A stretch of 10,860 nt of DNA, taken from contig JALHSX010000264.1 of assembly GCA_022865445.1 (NCBI GenBank), positions 1 through 10,860 of the forward strand. The letters are read 5' to 3'. The notes under the pieces were generated by a model. The model saw nothing but the letters and a program-made list of their open reading frames with translations, ran no database searches and was not told the origin of the DNA. This DNA is from Thermoplasmata archaeon. GTDB lineage: Archaea > Thermoplasmatota > Thermoplasmata > UBA10834. Made by a program: the position numbers and the translations under genes. Shown here in pieces: positions 1 to 6,817 of the stretch (its first letter is position 1; the number at the start of each line of letters is the position of its first letter).

Positions 1-4
1 GTCG

Positions 5-367
5 ATGAGCTCTCCGAGATTGCTCCCGAAGAAGGAGCTCGAGAGGATCAAGGAATACACCAAGCTTCACCCTATGAGTCTCGCACTCGTGAGGACAGAG
101 GTAGCTCCGACCGAGCTCGACCCGCTCCTGAAGTCGATTGCGAAGACGTGCGGCCTTTCGGTGCAGCGGATGATATCCTCGCCGACCTCTGATTTCGGCA
201 TCGCGGAATTAAATTCGAAGGAGAGAATGTTAGTGGTCCTGTTCTTCGGCGGTGAGCGTACTGAACTTCTCAGCGTGTCGGAGACCGACGATGCGGTCGT
301 CAGGGACCTGGAGGACAGCATACACTCCTCGAACTTCCTGTCCGAAGTCATACGGATGGGACTCTGA
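5..367 (+). CDS. Hypothetical protein, about 120 aa, unrecognised
   Basis: I do not recognise this family. The frame encodes 120 residues with no predicted membrane helix or signal peptide. It has a basic N-terminus (PKKELERIKEYTK), a hydrophobic strand-like stretch near residues 75-80 (MLVVLFF) and an acidic, helix-prone C-terminal third, which suggests a small soluble alpha/beta protein. The first in-frame ATG is at 5, but the frame is still open to the left edge of the window, so the true start may lie upstream. A second ATG at 74 is also possible. The stop at 365-367 is followed by a short GC hairpin and then by the promoter of the next transcript. Codon use resembles the neighbouring real genes, and the overlapping minus-strand frame looks like a shadow. 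Confidence 0.6.
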   Translation: MSSPRLLPKKELERIKEYTKLHPMSLALVRTEVAPTELDPLLKSIAKTCGLSVQRMISSPTSDFGIAELNSKERMLVVLFFGGERTELLSVSETDDAVVRDLEDSIHSSNFLSEVIRMGL

Positions 368-374
368 CACCCCT

Positions 375-388
375 GCCGAGCCTTCGGC
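375..388. repeat. Small GC hairpin after the first gene
   Basis: GCCGA (375-379) pairs with TCGGC (384-388) around a 4-nt loop, 8 nt after the stop codon of the upstream gene. There is no T-run after it, so it is at best a weak transcript-end or mRNA 3' structure. Confidence 0.3.
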
Positions 389-424
389 TGGTAGGTACAC
401 GGCCCAATGTCGCCGGGAAATGCT

Positions 425-432
425 CTTATAGG
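425..432 (+). promoter_or_regulatory. TATA box for the candidate non-coding RNA
   Basis: CTTATAGG lies just after a purine-rich stretch (GGGAAA, 416-421) that could serve as a TFB recognition element. The box centre (about 428) is 26 nt before G454, which is the first base of a long terminal stem. In this window TATA centres also fall about 26-30 nt before other inferred starts, for example those of ubiA and radA. No start codon with a convincing coding frame follows. Confidence 0.5.
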
Positions 433-453
433 GGGCGCAGGTAAGGATAGTTT

Positions 454-540
454 GGTGTCTTAGGCCGGTGGCTCAACTTTCCTCCTAAGCAAGAAACGAT
501 TTTAACAATCCCCACCGCACCGGCCTCCCAGACACCTTCT
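454..540 (+). ncRNA. Candidate structured non-coding RNA, family unknown
   Basis: Bases 454-460 (GGTGTCT) pair perfectly with 530-536 (AGACACC), and 463-470 (GGCCGGTG) pair perfectly with 518-525 (CACCGGCC). Only a small asymmetric internal loop (TA against TCCC) separates them, giving 15 base pairs closing a 47-nt apical region. The 5' end falls 26 nt after a TATA box, and the 3' end runs into a pyrimidine-rich tract from 537 (TTCTTTCTCCCTC) of the kind that ends archaeal transcripts. The apical region holds an exposed TTTCCTCC, complementary to Shine-Dalgarno GGAGG. It is not a tRNA, because no T-loop consensus or anticodon arm fits. I also see no C/D boxes, no clear H/ACA layout, and too little length for SRP RNA or RNase P RNA. 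It could instead be the structured leader of an attenuated longer transcript reaching cca, but cca has its own TATA box at 597-605. Confidence 0.5.
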
Positions 541-596
541 TTCTCCCTCTGCCTATTGGACACTGATTTGCGAGCTCTACGAACAATCATGTGTTG

Positions 597-605
597 TTTT
601 TATTA
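597..605 (+). promoter_or_regulatory. TATA box of cca
   Basis: TTTTTATTA is centred about 36 nt before the ATG at 637. That predicts a transcript start near 627-629 and a short leader of roughly 8-10 nt containing AGGTG. Confidence 0.45.
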
Positions 606-636
606 CCCGCCGCACTAATCCTATCATAGGTGTGGG

Positions 637-1962
637 ATGACAATAGAATCTGATGTTCTCAAGAGCATCCGTCCGACCGCGGCTCAGGACAAGAGAGTGA
701 TGGACGTCGTCGAAGAGCTCGCAGAAATGGCCGTCGCCGAGGCGAAGAAGCTCAAGGTTCACATCGAACCGATGCTCGTCGGATCCGTCGCGAAGGGCAC
801 CCACCTGAAAGATCCCGATATCGACCTCTTCATGCTATTCTCCGAGAGCACGCCCATGGAGCAGCTTAAGGAGGCTGGGCTCGCGATCGGCCGTAAGGTC
901 CTTGGCGGCAGGGAGCACTATGCGCAGCATCCGTACGTCCGAGGGACCTACAAGGGCTTCCAGGTGGATCTGGTCCCGTGCTTCAGGATACGTGACACGC
1001 GCGCGAAGATTAGCGCTGTCGATCGCACCCCGTTCCACACGGAATTCGTCAAGAAGAACCTCAAGAAGGGCATGGCCGATGAGGTCCGGCTGCTCAAGAG
1101 GTTCATGAAGGGCATCGAGAGCTACGGCGCTGAGGCGAAGGTCCAGGGGTTCTCCGGATACCTGTGCGAGCTCCTGGTCATGCGTTTCGGAAGCTTCAGG
1201 GCGGTCCTCGGGTCGGGCAAGAACTGGAAGGTCGGAGATGCCATGGAACTGCCCGGTTTTCCGGGGAATGAATTCCCAGAGCCGCTCACGTTCATCGATC
1301 CTGTCGATTCGAAAAGGAATGTCGCCTCGGCAGTATCCCCTGAGACGATGCTCCGGTTCATATTGGCCAGCAGGGAGTACCTCGCGGATCCATCTGTCAA
1401 GTTCTTCTTCCCTGCTGAGAGGGTCGCCTGGGACTCGGGAAGGGTCAAGAGGGTCGCGGGTAAGAGTGTCCAGAACCTTCTGTCTGTCACATTCCCCAAG
1501 CTGGACCTCATCGATGATGTCGTGTATCCGCAGCTGAGGAAGTCCCTCGCCGCCATCACGGCATTGCTCGAGAGGGCAGAATTCGAAGTCGAGAAGACCT
1601 CGATCCATGTCGACGAGGTCACACATCTCCTGATCGAGCTCGTCTCGATGTCGCTCCCGAAATCGCGGAAGCACAGAGGCCCGCCAGTGAACTCGGAGAC
1701 CGTGAACGAGTTCCTAGCGAAGTGGAACACGCTTGGCATTTCCGCGCCGTACATCGAGTCCGGAAGATGGTATGTCATGACCGAGCGGGAGTACGAGCGC
1801 GCGGACGCCCTCGTGAAGGCGAAGCTCGAGGCGATACCCCTCGGCAAGGATGTCATGAAGCAGAAGTCGTTCGAGGTGGAGAGCGCAGACGCGTTGCTGA
1901 CAAACAAGCATTTGGCCGCCTTGACGCATCACTTCGACGACAGGATGCCTTGGCAGAGATAG
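637..1962 (+). CDS. cca: CCA tRNA nucleotidyltransferase, archaeal class I
   Basis: The enzyme adds or repairs the 3'-terminal CCA of tRNAs from CTP and ATP without a nucleic acid template, in the cytoplasm. The 441-residue length is typical of archaeal class I enzymes (about 440). The nucleotidyltransferase head carries the GS motif at residues 49-50 (LVGSVAKGT), the catalytic acidic pair D61 and D63 (DPDIDLF) and the third carboxylate D111 (QVDLVPCF). The family's central-domain signatures follow: RTPFHTEFVKK, DEVRLLKRFMKGI and GFSGYLCELLV. The C-terminal part after about residue 280 matches the body and tail region in length. The ATG start is supported by the upstream TATA box and a close AGGTG. 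The gene stands alone on this strand and converges on the next gene with a 14-nt gap. No key residue is missing. Confidence 0.97.
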   Translation: MTIESDVLKSIRPTAAQDKRVMDVVEELAEMAVAEAKKLKVHIEPMLVGSVAKGTHLKDPDIDLFMLFSESTPMEQLKEAGLAIGRKVLGGREHYAQHPYVRGTYKGFQVDLVPCFRIRDTRAKISAVDRTPFHTEFVKKNLKKGMADEVRLLKRFMKGIESYGAEAKVQGFSGYLCELLVMRFGSFRAVLGSGKNWKVGDAMELPGFPGNEFPEPLTFIDPVDSKRNVASAVSPETMLRFILASREYLADPSVKFFFPAERVAWDSGRVKRVAGKSVQNLLSVTFPKLDLIDDVVYPQLRKSLAAITALLERAEFEVEKTSIHVDEVTHLLIELVSMSLPKSRKHRGPPVNSETVNEFLAKWNTLGISAPYIESGRWYVMTEREYERADALVKAKLEAIPLGKDVMKQKSFEVESADALLTNKHLAALTHHFDDRMPWQR

Positions 1963-1976
1963 TCACTCGGCCTTGG

Positions 1977-2738
1977 CTACGGCTCCACGGGAAGGGCGGA
2001 TGCAGGGTTGAAGAGCACGCTGTTGCCTGCCGCGTCCCTTGCGCTTATGAAGAACATCAAGTCGTCGGGGGCGCTCAGAGTGTCCCCAGTCACCTGGTAC
2101 CCGTACCTGAGCTTCCCCTCGAAAGTCATTGCTTGGTAGCCGCTTGCGACGGAGCCTACGGCGATCTCGACGGACCTCAACTGACCGTTATCCGTGACCT
2201 TCGCGGTGATGTTGATGCTATAGCTGCTGTTCGCATGAATGACCGGGTCATGGGTCGCATTGATGGCGGCCCATTGATACGTGCCACTGACCTCGCTTAG
2301 CTTGTACTCCTTTCCGTAGACGTTCGTCCCGTCGTCCACCCACACGATGATATTGTCGACTGAAGGCGGTGCGTGGTCGGAGAATGGCACGTTGAGCATC
2401 AGGACCCAGATTGCGAGAAACGTGAAGAAGAATGTTCCTATGTTTCCGGCCCAGTTCCTCTTCTTGAGCCCCGAGGTGTCCACCTTCACAATCGCATAGA
2501 AGTACTTCAGGGTGACAATTCCAGTTATTCCCACCAGGAACGCGACTGGCGCAAGATTCGCGCCCAGCGTGGAAATCAGGCCGGCAACAATCCCGAAACA
2601 GACCGCGTAGATGATTGTCATGAGGGCTGTCCGAGAGTCCCTGAGCTCCTTCTGCAGGAACGCTTTCTCGTCGAAATCGGGAGGCCGGAACTCGTAGTCT
2701 TCGGGCTCGGGCTTGTCCTTCTTGCGTTTCTTGGCCAT
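1977..2738 (-). CDS. Membrane protein with three helices and an extracytoplasmic domain, function unknown
   Basis: This 253-residue protein begins with a highly charged cytoplasmic stretch (MAKKRKKDKPEPEDYEF). Three predicted membrane helices follow at about residues 38-58, 62-84 and 98-117, then a roughly 135-residue domain. Three helices with a positive N-terminus inside place that domain outside the cell. It contains N-x-S/T sequons (NAT, NSS, NIT) and alternating strand-like segments ending DAAGNS, which suggests an Ig-like beta fold. I cannot name a family. The frame can be extended upstream to an ATG at 2822, but the extra 28 residues would cover a strong TATA-like element, so the ATG at 2738 is preferred. 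It is divergent from radA and convergent with cca. Its role is unknown; surface attachment or sensing is only a guess. Confidence 0.85.
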   Translation of the reverse strand: MAKKRKKDKPEPEDYEFRPPDFDEKAFLQKELRDSRTALMTIIYAVCFGIVAGLISTLGANLAPVAFLVGITGIVTLKYFYAIVKVDTSGLKKRNWAGNIGTFFFTFLAIWVLMLNVPFSDHAPPSVDNIIVWVDDGTNVYGKEYKLSEVSGTYQWAAINATHDPVIHANSSYSINITAKVTDNGQLRSVEIAVGSVASGYQAMTFEGKLRYGYQVTGDTLSAPDDLMFFISARDAAGNSVLFNPASALPVEP

Positions 2739-2757
2739 TTCGTCCCTCGAACAGCTA

Positions 2758-2770
2758 GAGCTATTTAATA
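2758..2770 (-). promoter_or_regulatory. TATA box of the three-helix membrane protein gene
   Basis: On the minus strand GCTATTAAATAGC (a near-perfect palindrome) is centred about 26 nt before the ATG at 2738. This spacing predicts a leaderless or nearly leaderless transcript and supports 2738 as the start. Confidence 0.55.
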
Positions 2771-2888
2771 GCTTTTGGCTTCCACGGACTCTCCTCCGGA
2801 CAAGCCTGGCGAGAGATTCCACGCAGGACGTATCCCGCCCAACAAGACAATCTCAGCTACCACTTTCGTGTACCTCTAGTCAATACCC

Positions 2889-2924
2889 TTATATTCTGTT
2901 CCAGAGGTGTACAGAACATAGGTG
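2889..2924 (+). promoter_or_regulatory. radA promoter and ribosome binding site
   Basis: TTATAT (2889-2894) predicts a transcript start near 2917-2919. AGGTG (2920-2924) then precedes the ATG at 2935 by 10 nt. Between them lies an inverted repeat, TGTTC (2897-2901) and GAACA (2914-2918), spanning the predicted start site. Confidence 0.5.
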
Positions 2925-2934
2925 TTGATCTCAT

Positions 2935-3885
2935 ATGTCTGAAATGTCTGAAGAGGAGATCGCGAAACTTCCAGGTGTCGGGCCGGCCATACTCGACAAG
3001 CTCAGAGAGGCTGGCTACAACGACCTCATGATGATCGCTGTCGATTCCCCCAGGAATCTCGCAGAGCTCACGGAGATCGGGGAGGCGACCGCAGCGAAGA
3101 TCATCGCGGCTGCGAAAAAAGCCGCAGATGTCGGCGGCTTCGAGACCGGCGATGTCATCCTCGAGCGACGCAAGACCGTTGCGAAACTGGGCTCGTGTTC
3201 GAAGGCCCTCGACGAGCTCATGGGCGGCGGGTTCGAGACCCGGGCCATCACGGAGTTCTTCGGCGAGTTCGGATCAGGCAAGACTCAACTCTGTCACCAG
3301 ATGGCAGTCAATACGACGAAACCTGTCGCGGACGGTGGTCTCGACGGGCACACGATAATGATCGACACGGAGCAGACCTTCAGGCCCGAGAGGATAACTC
3401 AGATGGCAGAGGCCTCTGAGCTCGACCCCGACGAGGTTCTGAAGAAGATACACGTCGCAAGGGCGTTCAACAGCCACCACCAGACGCTGCTGGTTGACAA
3501 GGCTTTCGAGACGGCCAAGGAGTTTCCGGTCCGTCTCATAGTGGTCGATTCGCTCACTGCGCATTTCAGGGCGGAGTACATCGGCCGAGGAGCGTTGGCG
3601 GAGAGGCAGCAGATGCTCAACAAGCATATGCACGACCTCCTGAGGTTCGGCGATGTGCACAACGCGGTCATTGCAGTCACGAACCAGGTCTCAGCGAAGC
3701 CAGATGCATTCTTCGGAGACCCCACGAGACCGATCGGAGGGCATATCGTGGGCCACACGGCGACCTTCAGGATTTATCTCAGGAAGAGCAAGGGCGGCAA
3801 GCGGATCGCTCGTCTCATCGATTCCCCGAACCTGCCCGAGGCGGAAGCCGTCTTCATGGTATCGGAAGCCGGCATCAGCGACTAG
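2935..3885 (+). CDS. radA: DNA repair and recombination protein RadA
   Basis: RadA is the archaeal RecA/Rad51-family recombinase. It forms ATP-dependent filaments on single-stranded DNA and carries out strand exchange in homologous recombination. The 316-residue length is normal for the family. The N-terminal domain has a helix-hairpin-helix (LPGVGPAILDKLREAGY, residues 12-28). It is followed by the linker and polymerisation motif region (GFETG, 68-72) and the ERRKTVAKL signature. The core has Walker A GEFGSGKT (110-117), the IMIDTEQTFRPER segment (141-153), Walker B LIVVDS (201-206), and loop regions around RGALAERQQML and NQVSAKPDAFF. The ATG at 2935 is preferred because of its AGGTG site; M4 is a possible alternative. 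The next gene follows after 44 nt but has its own TATA-like box. Confidence 0.97.
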   Translation: MSEMSEEEIAKLPGVGPAILDKLREAGYNDLMMIAVDSPRNLAELTEIGEATAAKIIAAAKKAADVGGFETGDVILERRKTVAKLGSCSKALDELMGGGFETRAITEFFGEFGSGKTQLCHQMAVNTTKPVADGGLDGHTIMIDTEQTFRPERITQMAEASELDPDEVLKKIHVARAFNSHHQTLLVDKAFETAKEFPVRLIVVDSLTAHFRAEYIGRGALAERQQMLNKHMHDLLRFGDVHNAVIAVTNQVSAKPDAFFGDPTRPIGGHIVGHTATFRIYLRKSKGGKRIARLIDSPNLPEAEAVFMVSEAGISD

Positions 3886-3897
3886 GCCCGAACAGAA

Positions 3898-3904
3898 GAT
3901 TAAA
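3898..3904 (+). promoter_or_regulatory. TATA-like box of the tRNA methyltransferase gene
   Basis: GATTAAA is centred about 29 nt before the GTG at 3930, the spacing expected for a leaderless transcript. No Shine-Dalgarno sequence is visible before the GTG. Confidence 0.4.
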
Positions 3905-3929
3905 GTCCCTGTCGGGATGTCCCAAGTTC

Positions 3930-4913
3930 GTGAAGCTGCTGCTCGAGCTTTCTATGGAATGCCAATCTCTCGCTCGTGCCGAGGCACTCTCCGCTGCGAC
4001 TGCACTTGGTGGAAGCCCTCAGGTCGTCCGAGAGGAGCCAGGGATCCTGATCATCGAGACAGAGGCGGACCCTGAAGCGCTCGGGAACAGGCTCGGGCTC
4101 TGCCACTATGTCAATGAGTGGCTCTCTTCGTGTGGGGAAGGAGATGTCGAGGACACCGCAAAGGGGATCGATGTCATGGGTCCGATCAGGGTAAGGTCGA
4201 CAAAGATCGGTGAGAGGTCCCTCGACCTCGCCTCTACGACGCGCAAGGTCGGCGCGATCATCGGGAAGACCAGGGGTGTGGACCTGCACAGGCCCGCGAC
4301 CGAGATCAGAGTGGTCTTCTCCGAAGGAGCACACTTCGCAAGGGTCATCTCCTCGATAGATCGCTCTTCTTTCGAGGAGAGGAAGAACAGGTACATGCCT
4401 TTCGTCTATCCCGCGTCGCTCCACCCGAAGTACGCGCGCGCGCTCGTGAACCTGACTCAGATGCCTGTAGGCGGGCGCCTACTCGACCCATTCTGCGGCA
4501 CGGGCGCCATCCTCGCTGAAGGATCAATGATCGGGCTGACGGCCATAGGGACGGATTTCTCGGAGCGGATGATCGAGGGCTCTCGAAAGAACCTCGATCA
4601 CCTGAAGCTCAGCGCCGATCTCAAGCTCTGCGATGTCGGCGAGATACCTCACACGGTTGGGCGCGTGGACGGCATCGCGACCGATCCTCCCTACGGGCGG
4701 TCCACCAGCACTGACGGCGAGAAGATACCGGAACTCTATCGGAGATCGTTCGATGCGTTCTCCACTGTCCTCAAGAGCGGCGCGAGAATCGCCATCGTGG
4801 TTCCGGACGTTGACCTTGTCAGGAATCAGGAAGGGTTCAGGTTTCTGGAATCGCATCAACTCTGGGTGCATCGCTCGCTGACCAGGAACTTCTGCGTGTT
4901 CGAGAGCGCCTAG
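3930..4913 (+). CDS. tRNA (guanine-10 N2) methyltransferase, THUMP-type (Trm-G10/Trm11-like)
   Basis: This is predicted to transfer methyl groups from S-adenosylmethionine to N2 of guanosine 10 in tRNA, by analogy with archaeal Trm-G10. The 327 residues divide into an N-terminal THUMP-like RNA-binding region (about 1-145), a linker with FVYPASLHPKYARAL (158-172) and a Rossmann methyltransferase domain. The domain carries SAM-binding motif I LDPFCGTGA (185-193) and the amino-methylating motif TDPPYG (251-256), which is diagnostic of N2-guanine tRNA and N6-adenine methyltransferases. The length matches the archaeal family (about 320-350). The start is GTG at 3930, since no in-frame ATG lies nearby upstream, and a TATA-like box at 3898 suggests leaderless translation. 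Its stop shares CTAG with the convergent protease gene. The exact target base is inferred from the family, not shown here. Confidence 0.9.
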   Translation: MKLLLELSMECQSLARAEALSAATALGGSPQVVREEPGILIIETEADPEALGNRLGLCHYVNEWLSSCGEGDVEDTAKGIDVMGPIRVRSTKIGERSLDLASTTRKVGAIIGKTRGVDLHRPATEIRVVFSEGAHFARVISSIDRSSFEERKNRYMPFVYPASLHPKYARALVNLTQMPVGGRLLDPFCGTGAILAEGSMIGLTAIGTDFSERMIEGSRKNLDHLKLSADLKLCDVGEIPHTVGRVDGIATDPPYGRSTSTDGEKIPELYRRSFDAFSTVLKSGARIAIVVPDVDLVRNQEGFRFLESHQLWVHRSLTRNFCVFESA

Positions 4914-6718
4914 GGAACGGTCGCGGTGATGTTCATTGGCGGGAATTGAACGCTTGAGTAGTATGCGAGGATGGGGAGCGTCCTATCGCCCGGAGTGGCG
5001 AAGGAGGAAACGGAGATCAGTACGCTGACGTCCACATAGCTGTGCGCGGGCACGGTCAGGTTCATTGGGCCTGTCGTGTTGAGCTCGCCTGAAATCAGGA
5101 ACACGTCGAAGTATGTGGGCTGGGCGGTCGCATCCAGCGTGACATTCGCATCTGTCTCGCCGGTGTTGTTCACGAATATGCTAGTGTATGTCGAGCTACC
5201 TCGACTCGTCGTGAGAGCGGGGTTCGAAACCCAGAATGTGAAGACCGGATACGTGACAGTCAGGTTGAAGTTCAGGGTCCGCTCAAGCGTATCATTCTTT
5301 GTGGTGCCTTTAATCGTGACGTTGTAGCTTTGGCCGTATTGGGCCGAAGACGGAGCGGACATCAACACGCTGATCGTCGCGTTCTCACTAGAGTTCAGGG
5401 TCACCAGCAAGTCCTGGGCGTAGTGAGAACCGTCCTGAGATCCAAGCTTGAACATGGCACCCCAGTCCGCAGCATTCACCGAGCCAGTGATGACGATCTC
5501 GTTCAGGGCGTTCCCGGTGTTTTCGACGGTGGCACTGAAGACATGCGAGCCGCCCAACGCTATTGTCGCGTTGTTGGTACCGATTGGCTGTAGCTCGAAC
5601 GAATAGTCCGCAGTCACGGCCGTCATCGGGATGGGCACGAAGGCGATGATGAGGACCGCGAACGTAAGCACTCCAAGGCACTTCCTCTTCAGATCTAGGG
5701 GGGAGATGTCGTTCAGGGGCGGCGGATGACGCGCGCCAAGGAACAGTATGAGTAGGGCGAAGATCAGCCAGCCGTAGTAGAACATCCCTATGCCGACGAG
5801 TATGGCGACCGTGACCCAGCTGAAGTACTTCGCTTTGGCGCCAAAGAGCGCTCTAGCCACATGCCCTCCGTCAAGCTGACCCGCTGGCAATAGGTTCAGT
5901 GCCGTGACGAGGAACCCGACCCAGGCAGCGAACGCGGTCGGATGCAAGAGAAAATCGCCACGCAAGGGGATGAAGAGTTCAAGCGCTTGGTAGATCAGAG
6001 GAAACGAGATGCCCATGATTCCTTCGGATCCGACATTCGTTGGGACCAACTTCGCCTCTGAGTTCGTCAGTATCAGGCCGATGATGCCCAAAGGGAGCGC
6101 CACGAGCAACCCGGCGAGAGGACCCGCGACACCGATTTCGAGCAGAGTCTTCTTGTTTGGGATGGGGTCCCTGAGCGAGATGAACGCGCCGAATGTGCCG
6201 AGTGGAGGTATCGACGGAATGAAGAATGGTAGCGAGGCAGCGACGCCTCTCCTCCTCGCCACGAGGAAGTGAGCAAGCTCGTGAACTCCGAGGATGGCCA
6301 TCAGGGGCAGCGTGAACGTGATCATCCCCATCAACAGATTCTCGACGGTGAAGATCGCTCCGCTGTCCACACCTGCATATCCGCTCCAATCGAGGACGCC
6401 CGCTAGAAGCATCGTCAAGAAGGTGACTACGAGCATTGCGAGGTTCACGGACACGCTCCTGTACTTCACCGTGGGTTTCTTCGCAACGGTGACGATGTGC
6501 TCTCCCTTGTCGTACATGATCATCGGTATGAAACCGTGACCTGCCATGTCCTCTCGCAACCGCTCGAAATTCTCTTCTAGGGTGGTATCGTCTATTCTGC
6601 AGAAGAACTCGACAACATCATAACTCACGCGGACATCGTAGACCGGGAAATGCCTCGCCACTAGGCTCTTCACGAATTCTATCTCTTTGGAAGCCTCTGG
6701 CGGTATCGGGGGAGCCAT
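4910..6718 (-). CDS. Site-2-type intramembrane protease (M50) with C-terminal Ig-like exodomains
   Basis: The 602-residue product is a zinc metalloprotease of the membrane, related to S2P/RseP, which cleave substrates within the bilayer. Residues 1-85 form a soluble cytoplasmic alpha/beta domain, followed by about seven membrane helices. The zinc motif HELAH is at 146-150, and the second active-site motif NLLPAGQLDGGH at 275-286 includes the ligand D283. Typical archaeal relatives end soon after the last helix (about 348-366 here). This one continues for roughly 235 residues as two NEW3/CARDB-like beta domains rich in N-x-S/T sequons, each with the V-x-N-T-G pattern (VENTGNA, VNNTGET). An even-inside to odd-outside helix count puts them outside the cell. 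The frame opens at 6796, but that would overlap the ubiA promoter, so ATG 6718 is chosen, with a TATA box just upstream. The substrate is unknown. Confidence 0.92.
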   Translation of the reverse strand: MAPPIPPEASKEIEFVKSLVARHFPVYDVRVSYDVVEFFCRIDDTTLEENFERLREDMAGHGFIPMIMYDKGEHIVTVAKKPTVKYRSVSVNLAMLVVTFLTMLLAGVLDWSGYAGVDSGAIFTVENLLMGMITFTLPLMAILGVHELAHFLVARRRGVAASLPFFIPSIPPLGTFGAFISLRDPIPNKKTLLEIGVAGPLAGLLVALPLGIIGLILTNSEAKLVPTNVGSEGIMGISFPLIYQALELFIPLRGDFLLHPTAFAAWVGFLVTALNLLPAGQLDGGHVARALFGAKAKYFSWVTVAILVGIGMFYYGWLIFALLILFLGARHPPPLNDISPLDLKRKCLGVLTFAVLIIAFVPIPMTAVTADYSFELQPIGTNNATIALGGSHVFSATVENTGNALNEIVITGSVNAADWGAMFKLGSQDGSHYAQDLLVTLNSSENATISVLMSAPSSAQYGQSYNVTIKGTTKNDTLERTLNFNLTVTYPVFTFWVSNPALTTSRGSSTYTSIFVNNTGETDANVTLDATAQPTYFDVFLISGELNTTGPMNLTVPAHSYVDVSVLISVSSFATPGDRTLPILAYYSSVQFPPMNITATVP

Positions 6719-6744
6719 TGTGTTTTGTCCCAACCGGCACCCGC

Positions 6745-6752
6745 TACATAAC
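6745..6752 (-). promoter_or_regulatory. TATA box of the M50 protease gene
   Basis: On the minus strand GTTATGTA is centred about 30 nt before the ATG at 6718. It sits in the 99-nt divergent spacer shared with ubiA and supports the shorter start. Confidence 0.45.
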
Positions 6753-6786
6753 CCTTTTGCAGGAATCCTGGAACCAGCAAGAACGC

Positions 6787-6801
6787 TTATATGCACGCAT
6801 A
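6787..6801 (+). promoter_or_regulatory. ubiA/GGGPS operon promoter with overlapping palindrome
   Basis: TTATAT (6787-6792) is centred 28 nt before the ATG at 6818, so the transcript is probably leaderless. A perfect palindrome, TATGC-AC-GCATA (6790-6801), overlaps the 3' half of the TATA box and could be a repressor site. Confidence 0.5.
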
Positions 6802-6817
6802 ATCTGACAACCCATCA

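Noticed and set aside
454..537. A complete tRNA gene in the 454-536 structure
   Set aside because: The 7-bp end stem and the TA after it look tRNA-like. However, the bases before 530 cannot form a T-arm with a TTC loop, and no 7-nt anticodon loop can be placed.
835..1674. Long minus-strand open frame of 279 codons inside cca
   Set aside because: It is antisense to a fully conserved CCA enzyme, is rich in Arg, Asp and Glu as expected from the complementary frame of a high-GC gene, and has no domain signature.
2739..2822. N-terminal extension of the three-helix membrane protein to ATG 2822
   Set aside because: It would place a strong TATA-like element inside the coding region and adds residues unlike a real N-terminus. 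ATG 2738 begins a clean charged tail followed by helices.
6719..6796. N-terminal extension of the M50 protease to ATG 6796
   Set aside because: It overlaps the divergent ubiA promoter and its own TATA box. The shorter start matches the soluble N-terminal domain.
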